Source of the DNA: Burkholderiales bacterium | GTDB taxonomy: Bacteria > Pseudomonadota > Gammaproteobacteria > Burkholderiales > Burkholderiaceae_C | DNA length: 64,000 nucleotides | Assembly (NCBI GenBank): GCA_021414305.1 | Contig: JAIOOS010000019.1 | Span: forward strand, 52,840 to 116,839 | Reading direction: 5' to 3' | Part shown: in pieces, positions 59,272 to 64,000 of the stretch | How positions within the stretch are numbered: position 1 is the stretch's first letter | Layout of the letters: each line of letters opens with the position of its first letter | Notes under the pieces: model-generated | Told to the model about the DNA's origin: nothing | Database searches by the model: none | What the model saw: only the letters and a program-made list of their open reading frames with translations | Position numbers and translations under genes: made by a program

Positions 59272-60005
59272 CGGTAGGCCTCCGGGTCGAGGCGGCGCAT
59301 CTCGGCCTCGATCCAGGCCTCGACCTCGCGCATCAGCGAATCGGCGTCGCGGCCGTCGGAGGAGATGACCTTGCCGATCGAGACGTCGACGATGCCCGGG
59401 CGCAGCACGAAGCTCTTCCTCGGCCAGCAGCGAGCCGAGGTCACGGCCACCGGCAGCACCGGCCGACCGGTCTCGACCGCGAGCCGGGTGCCGCCGTTCT
59501 TGTACTGGCCCTTGCCGCCGCGCGGCGCGCGCGTGCCTTCGGGAAACATGATCACCCAGTTGCCCTGCGCCATGAAGCGGCGGCCCTGCTCGGCGACCTT
59601 GCTCCAGGCCTCGGAGCGCTTGCTGCGGTCGATGTGGATCAGGTCCATGCGCGCCATCGCCCAGCCGAAGAACGGGATGTAGAGCAGCTCGCGCTTGAAC
59701 ACGTAGCAGAGGGGGTGCGGCATCAGCGACGGGAAGGCCAGCGTCTCCCAGGCCGACTGGTGCTTGGACAGCAGCACCACCGGCGAGTCGGGCAGGTTCT
59801 CGCGGCCCTGCACCCGCGCCTTCACGCCGCAGATCACGCGCGCGCCCCAGACCGAGAGGCGCAGCCACCCGGCGCAGACCCAGTACAGCCGCTCGCCGCG
59901 AACGAAGATCGAATAGATCACCGCCGCCGTCGCCCAGGGCACGATGGTCACGACGAGGAACAGGAAGTAGATCGCCGAGCGAACGGCAGCCAGGGCGTGC
60001 GCCAT
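59268..60005 (-). CDS. 1-acyl-sn-glycerol-3-phosphate acyltransferase family (PlsC)
   Basis: A 245-residue membrane-bound lysophospholipid acyltransferase. One N-terminal helix (about residues 10-32) is followed by the acyltransferase motifs SKHQSAWETLAF (motif I) and FPEGTRAP (motif III). Motif I has H-x4-E where the classical form is H-x4-D, which also occurs in this subfamily. ATG 60005 overlaps the gmhB stop by one base (TGATG). Expected role: phosphatidic acid synthesis or lipid remodelling. Confidence 0.92.
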   Translation of the reverse strand: MAHALAAVRSAIYFLFLVVTIVPWATAAVIYSIFVRGERLYWVCAGWLRLSVWGARVICGVKARVQGRENLPDSPVVLLSKHQSAWETLAFPSLMPHPLCYVFKRELLYIPFFGWAMARMDLIHIDRSKRSEAWSKVAEQGRRFMAQGNWVIMFPEGTRAPRGGKGQYKNGGTRLAVETGRPVLPVAVTSARCWPRKSFVLRPGIVDVSIGKVISSDGRDADSLMREVEAWIEAEMRRLDPEAYR

Positions 60006-60610
60006 CAGAGCGCTCCGAACACCGAGTCGGGCTCGGCCGAGTCGCCGCGCTCGACCCGCTCGTCGTGCAGCAGGTCGTGCACGAAGGCGGCGAGGTCGGC
60101 GTGGATCTTCGCCTGCGGCACCGCGCTGTGCACCGCGGCCAGCTCGGCGGCGTCGAGGCGCGAAGCCTTGCCGGTCTGAACGAAGTGCGGCACGCAGCCG
60201 ACCGCGGCGGCGGCCTGCAGGTCGCGCAGCGAATCGCCGACGACGTGCGCTTCGGCCAGATCGACGCCGTAGCGCTCGCCGATGGTCTCGAACATGCCGG
60301 GCAGTGGCTTCCTGCAACGGCAGCCGTCGTCGGGGCCGTGCGGGCAGAAGAAGACCGCGTCGATCCTGCCGCCGACCTCGGCGAGCTCGCGGTTCATGCG
60401 CGCGTGGATGGCGTTGAGCGCGGCCATGTCGAAGAGGCCGCGGGCCAGGCCCGATTGGTTGCTCGCAACCACGGTGTGCCAGCCGGCGTGGTTGAGGCGG
60501 GCGATCGCCTCGAGCGCGCCGGGCACCGGCACCCATTCGTCGGCCGACTTCACGTAGTCGTCGCGATCCTCGTTGATCGTGCCGTCGCGGTCGAGGATGA
60601 CGAGCTTCAC
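60005..60610 (-). CDS. gmhB: D-glycero-beta-D-manno-heptose 1,7-bisphosphate 7-phosphatase
   Basis: A HAD-superfamily phosphatase of 201 residues in lipopolysaccharide heptose synthesis. LVILDRDGTINED carries the nucleophile aspartate at about residue 7-9, the zinc-binding loop is CPHGPDDGCRCRKP, and VVGDSLRDLQAA is motif IV. It is 19 bases after glyS and shares a base with plsC. The lack of other heptose genes nearby is usual. Confidence 0.94.
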   Translation of the reverse strand: MKLVILDRDGTINEDRDDYVKSADEWVPVPGALEAIARLNHAGWHTVVASNQSGLARGLFDMAALNAIHARMNRELAEVGGRIDAVFFCPHGPDDGCRCRKPLPGMFETIGERYGVDLAEAHVVGDSLRDLQAAAAVGCVPHFVQTGKASRLDAAELAAVHSAVPQAKIHADLAAFVHDLLHDERVERGDSAEPDSVFGAL

Positions 60611-60629
60611 GCCCTGGATTCTCCGCCTG

Positions 60630-62780
60630 TCAGCCGGCCAGCCGTGACAGATCGGCGACGCGATTCATCGCCGCATGCAGCCGGCCGAGCAAGGCCTGTC
60701 GGTTGGCGCGCAACGGCGCGTCGTCGACGTTGACCATGACCGACTCGAAGAACGCGTCGACCGGCGCGCGCAGCGCCGCCAGGGCGCGCAGCGAGGCGGC
60801 GTAGTCGCGCGCTGCCAGGGCCGCTTCGGCGCGCGGCCCGACCTCGCGCAGCGCCGCGTCGAGTGCGACCTCAGCGGGCTCGCGCAGCAGCGCCGGATCG
60901 ACGGTTGCGCCGATCGGCTGCTCGACCTTCTTCAGGATGTTGCCGACCCGCTTGTTGGCCGCCGCCAGCGCCGCCGCCTCGGGCAGCGCGGCGAACTGGC
61001 GCAGCGCGACGAGACGCGGCTGGACCTCGGCGAGCTGCCAGAACTTGTCGTCGGCGAGCACCGCGGCGATCTCGGCGGCGCTGTAGCCGCGCTCGGCGAG
61101 CGAGGCGGCGAGGCGGTCGGAGAAGAAGGCGAGCAAGGCCGCACGCACCGGCGCCGGCGTGCCGCTCGGCCTGGCGGTCGCGGCGGTCGCGGCGGCCGGC
61201 CAGGTGGGCGCGCCGATCGCCGCTTCGATCGCCCGGTCGAGCGACAGCGACGGCAGCCGCTCGGTGAGGATGCGCAGCACGCCGAGGGCATGGCGGCGCA
61301 GGGCGAACGGGTCCTTGTCGCCGGTCGGCAACTGGTCGATGGCGAACAGGCCGACCAGCGTCTCCAGCTTGTCGGCCACCGCGACCAGCGCGCCGCCGGG
61401 ATTGCGCGGCAGCTCGTCGCCGGCGAAGCGCGGCTTGTAGTGGTCCTCGATCGCGACCGCGACCTCGCTGTCCTCGCCGTCGTTGAGGGCGTAGTAGCGG
61501 CCCATCGTGCCCTGCAGCTCGGGAAACTCGCCGACCATGTCGGTCACGAGGTCGGCCTTGGCGAGCAGCGCGGCGCGGTCGGCCTGGTCGACGAGCTCGG
61601 CGGCGGCGCCCGACGCCGCGGCCAGCGCGTTGGCGATCGCCTGCACCCGTTTCACCCGCTCGCCCTGGCTGCCGAGCTTGCCGTGGTAGACGACGCGATC
61701 GAGCGCGGCGACGCGCGAGAACAGGGTCTTGCGCCGATCCTGGTCGAAGAAGAACTTGGCGTCGGCCAGGCGCGGCCGCACCACCCGCTCGTTGCCCTCG
61801 ATCACGCGCGAGGGATCGGCCGGGGCGATGTTGCTCACGACCAGGAAGCGGTTGGTCAGCGCGCCGTCCGGGTCGAGCAGCGGGAAGTACTTCTGGTTCG
61901 CCTTCATCGTCAGGACCAGGCATTCGGCCGGGACCTCGAGGAATTCATGGTCGAACTCGCAGGGCAGCACGTTCGGCCGCTCGACCAGCGCCGTCACCTC
62001 GTCGAGCAGGGCGGCGTCGTCGAGGACGACCAGGCCCTCCGCCGTGGCCGCGGCGACCAGCTGGCGCACGATCTCCTCGCGCCGCTCGGCGAAGCTGGCG
62101 ACGACCGCGCCTTCGTCGCGCAGCTGCACGGCGTAGCTTCCCGAGTCGCGCAGCTCGATGCGCGGCTGCTTCGCCTCGAAGCGATGGCCGTGCGTGACGC
62201 GACCGGCCTCGAGGCCGAGCGCCGTGACCGGCACGACCTCGGCGCCGTGCAGCGCCACCAGCCCATGCGCCGGGCGGACGAACGACACCGTGGTCCAGCC
62301 ATCGGCGAGCTGGTATTGCATGACCTTGGGGATCGGCAGCCGCGCGAGCGCCTCGGCGAGCGCTTCCTGCAGGCCTTCGGCCAGTGTCTGGCCGCGAACG
62401 GTCCGCTTCAGGAACAGGGTCTCGGCCTTGCCGTCGACGCGGCGCGAAAGCGTGGCCACCGCGGTTTCGTCGGCACCGAGCGAGGCCAGCTTCTTGAGCA
62501 GGGCCGGCGTGGGCTTGCCCTCGGCCAGGCCGACCGCAACAGGCATCACCTTCACCTCGTCGGCGCGGTCGTCGGCACGCTCGGCGACGCCGGGCAGGTG
62601 GACCGCGAGTCGCCGCGGGGTGCCGAAGGCCGTCCTCTCGCCCGCGTCCTGCTTGAGCTGGCGCTTGACCAGGCCGTTCGCGAGCTCGGAGGCGAAGGCC
62701 TCGCTCAGCGCCTTCAGCGCCTTCGGCGGCAGCTCCTCGACGAACAGCTCGACCAGCAGATCCCGCCTCGTCGCGCTCAT
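60630..62780 (-). CDS. glyS: Glycyl-tRNA synthetase beta subunit
   Basis: The 716-residue beta subunit of the tetrameric alpha2-beta2 glycyl-tRNA synthetase; it recognises tRNA-Gly and works with GlyQ. It starts [16 protein letters not shown], the family signature; the KYFPLLD and GELPE-type motifs follow and the C-terminal part is the anticodon-binding helical domain. Its length is normal (about 690-720). ATG 62780 overlaps the glyQ stop by four bases. Confidence 0.97.
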   Translation of the reverse strand: MSATRRDLLVELFVEELPPKALKALSEAFASELANGLVKRQLKQDAGERTAFGTPRRLAVHLPGVAERADDRADEVKVMPVAVGLAEGKPTPALLKKLASLGADETAVATLSRRVDGKAETLFLKRTVRGQTLAEGLQEALAEALARLPIPKVMQYQLADGWTTVSFVRPAHGLVALHGAEVVPVTALGLEAGRVTHGHRFEAKQPRIELRDSGSYAVQLRDEGAVVASFAERREEIVRQLVAAATAEGLVVLDDAALLDEVTALVERPNVLPCEFDHEFLEVPAECLVLTMKANQKYFPLLDPDGALTNRFLVVSNIAPADPSRVIEGNERVVRPRLADAKFFFDQDRRKTLFSRVAALDRVVYHGKLGSQGERVKRVQAIANALAAASGAAAELVDQADRAALLAKADLVTDMVGEFPELQGTMGRYYALNDGEDSEVAVAIEDHYKPRFAGDELPRNPGGALVAVADKLETLVGLFAIDQLPTGDKDPFALRRHALGVLRILTERLPSLSLDRAIEAAIGAPTWPAAATAATARPSGTPAPVRAALLAFFSDRLAASLAERGYSAAEIAAVLADDKFWQLAEVQPRLVALRQFAALPEAAALAAANKRVGNILKKVEQPIGATVDPALLREPAEVALDAALREVGPRAEAALAARDYAASLRALAALRAPVDAFFESVMVNVDDAPLRANRQALLGRLHAAMNRVADLSRLAG

Positions 62781-63733
62781 GCCGCCGGCCTCTGCTTGTC
62801 GAGCAAGGCCTTGACCTCGTCGGCCCAGGCCCTGGGCGCCATCGGAAAGCCGAGCCGCGCCCGGCTGTCGAGGTAGCTCTGGGCGACGCTGCGCGCGAGG
62901 TTGCGAATCCGGCCGATGTAGGCAGCCCGCTCGGTCACGCTGATCGCGCCGCGCGCGTCGAGCAGGTTGAAGCTGTGCGCCGCCTTCAGCACCTGCTCGT
63001 ACGCCGGCAAGGCCAGGGCCTTCTCCATCAGCGCCTTGGCCTGGCGCTCGTGGGCGGCGAAGGCGGTGAGCAGGAACTCGACGTCGCTCGCCTCGAAGTT
63101 GTAGGTGCTCTGCTCGACCTCGTTCTGGTGGTACACGTCAGCGTAGCTGAGACCCTCGGTCCACTTCAGCTTGTAGACGTTGTCGACGCCCTGCACGTAC
63201 ATCGCCAGGCGCTCCAGGCCGTAGGTGATCTCGCCGGTGATCGGCTTGCACTCGATGCCGCCGACCTGCTGGAAATAGGTGAACTGCGTCACCTCCATGC
63301 CGTTCAGCCAGACCTCCCAGCCGAGGCCCCAGGCGCCCAGCGTCGGGTTCTCCCAGTCGTCCTCGACGAAGCGCACGTCGTTCTTCTTCAAGTCGAAGCC
63401 GAGCTCCTCGAGCGAGCCGAGGTAGAGGTCGAGGATGTCGGCGGGCGCGGGCTTGAGCACCACCTGGTACTGGTAATAGTGCTGCAGCCGGTTGGGGTTC
63501 TCGCCATAGCGCCCGTCCTTGGGACGCCGGCTCGGCTGCGGATAGGCGGCGTACCAGGGCTTCGGCCCCAGCGCCCGCAACGTCGTCGACGGATGCAGCG
63601 TGCCCGCGCCAACCTCCATGTCGTAAGGCTGCAGGATCGCGCAGCCCTTGGACGACCAGTAGTTCGACAGCTTCAGGATGATCTCCTGAAAGCTTTTCGG
63701 TTTCTGGATGTCGCGTTTGGCGGTGGGGGTCAT
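62777..63733 (-). CDS. glyQ: Glycyl-tRNA synthetase alpha subunit
   Basis: The 318-residue catalytic alpha subunit, class II fold. Motifs [40 protein letters not shown] (class II motif 2 region, in part) and [13 protein letters not shown] are typical. It begins the run glyQ-glyS-gmhB-plsC-YgjP-like. The ATG at 63733 is followed upstream by a 136-base spacer towards the next gene. Confidence 0.97.
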   Translation of the reverse strand: MTPTAKRDIQKPKSFQEIILKLSNYWSSKGCAILQPYDMEVGAGTLHPSTTLRALGPKPWYAAYPQPSRRPKDGRYGENPNRLQHYYQYQVVLKPAPADILDLYLGSLEELGFDLKKNDVRFVEDDWENPTLGAWGLGWEVWLNGMEVTQFTYFQQVGGIECKPITGEITYGLERLAMYVQGVDNVYKLKWTEGLSYADVYHQNEVEQSTYNFEASDVEFLLTAFAAHERQAKALMEKALALPAYEQVLKAAHSFNLLDARGAISVTERAAYIGRIRNLARSVAQSYLDSRARLGFPMAPRAWADEVKALLDKQRPAA

Positions 63734-63881
63734 GGCGTGTCCTGCAGAACGGCCTTTCTCTATTGCGGCGCGTCCGGCCTGTCACCCGCCGCGAGGATTG
63801 GGTCCCAGGAATTAAGCCCACGCAACGCCCGGTTAATCTTTACGGCGCATTGCTTGCTCATAGCAAATTATGGGTATTGGG

Positions 63882-64000
63882 ATGCTCGCGTTCAAACCGA
63901 AGACCTCCGCCCCTGCCAGCCGCGACACCGCCGGCATGCTTGCCGCCATCGACCGCGTGATGGCCGTCATCGATTTCACGCCCGACGGCACAATCCTCAC
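63882..64000 (+). CDS. Start of a PAS-domain protein, probably a methyl-accepting chemotaxis protein (cut by window end)
   Basis: Only 39 codons are visible. ATG 63882 (or the in-frame ATG 63870) opens MLAFKPKTSAPASRDT, then a helix and VMAVIDFTPDGTILT, which matches the first strand of PAS domains in BdlA/Aer-like chemoreceptors (FTPDGTIL). No signal peptide or membrane helix is seen so far, which is compatible with a soluble PAS receptor. The rest lies outside the window, so the family call is tentative. Confidence 0.55.
   Translation, partial: MLAFKPKTSAPASRDTAGMLAAIDRVMAVIDFTPDGTIL

Noticed and set aside
63800..63869. A sigma-28-like promoter before the PAS-domain gene
   Set aside because: A TTAA and a GTTAAT are present at roughly suitable distance, but the GCCGATAA -10 is not matched well enough.
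1..64000. CRISPR arrays, tRNA or rRNA genes, insertion sequences, prophage or attachment sites
   Set aside because: No regularly spaced direct repeats, cloverleaf-like segments, transposase or integrase genes were seen on reading both strands. A covariance-model and repeat search would be needed to exclude them firmly.

Overview
The window is about 64 kb of uniformly GC-rich bacterial chromosome with dense coding and almost no intergenic space. The gene families (paired TctC/Bug receptors, a LiuR-like MerR protein, AceK) and the housekeeping order rplM-rpsI, erpA, anmK, M23 peptidase, tyrS, dtd point to a betaproteobacterium, probably Burkholderiales. That placement is inference from gene content. 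I saw no rRNA, tRNA, CRISPR array, insertion sequence or prophage.

Layout. 1-7959 (+): a Liv-type ABC uptake system between two different acyl-CoA ligases, which suggests import and CoA activation of an organic or aromatic acid. 7997-14480: two divergent two-gene units, a serine-glyoxylate type aminotransferase with a TctC receptor (-) and a YdiJ-type FAD/Fe-S dehydrogenase with a second TctC receptor (+). 14550-20439: core genes for translation quality control (dtd, tyrS), cell-wall turnover (M23, anmK), Fe-S assembly (erpA) and ribosomal proteins (rpsI, rplM). 20687-27449: a GNAT protein, a DUF2726 protein, srkA, htpG, an overlapping HipA-like kinase/DUF3037 pair and a membrane protein. 27709-28952: a RES-Xre toxin-antitoxin pair with a perfect dyad upstream. 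28963-35885 (-): a five-gene unit with a molybdenum hydroxylase (FAD subunit plus a fused 2Fe-2S/Mo subunit), a 6-hydroxynicotinate-reductase-like protein, a UPF0280 protein and an SDR dehydrogenase, interrupted by a REP-like palindromic element. 36018-42648 (+): ferredoxin-NADP reductase, a repeat-rich lipoprotein and a BTAD/AAA giant regulator.

42656-55851 (-): fifteen consecutive genes on one strand, mostly overlapping by 1-4 bases, headed by a MerR/LiuR-like regulator with a LiuR-like operator just upstream. They combine carbonic anhydrase, AceK, an acyltransferase, thiolase, a LysE exporter, a MaoC protein, two acyl-CoA dehydrogenases, a DsbA-like isomerase, a DinB protein, a secreted hydrolase, enoyl-CoA hydratase, a DUF4126 membrane protein and HMG-CoA lyase. 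This looks like an acyl-CoA/leucine breakdown unit tied to glyoxylate-shunt control. 55912-64000: an MBL hydrolase (+), a TPR sulfotransferase (-), the run glyQ-glyS-gmhB-plsC-YgjP-like peptidase (-), and the first codons of a PAS-containing protein (+) cut by the window end.

The strongest candidates for something under-described are the molybdenum hydroxylase/Hnr-like/UPF0280/SDR cluster, the fifteen-gene AceK-containing unit, the HipA-like/DUF3037 module and the lipoprotein plus BTAD regulator pair. All functions are read from sequence motifs and context. No database search was run.
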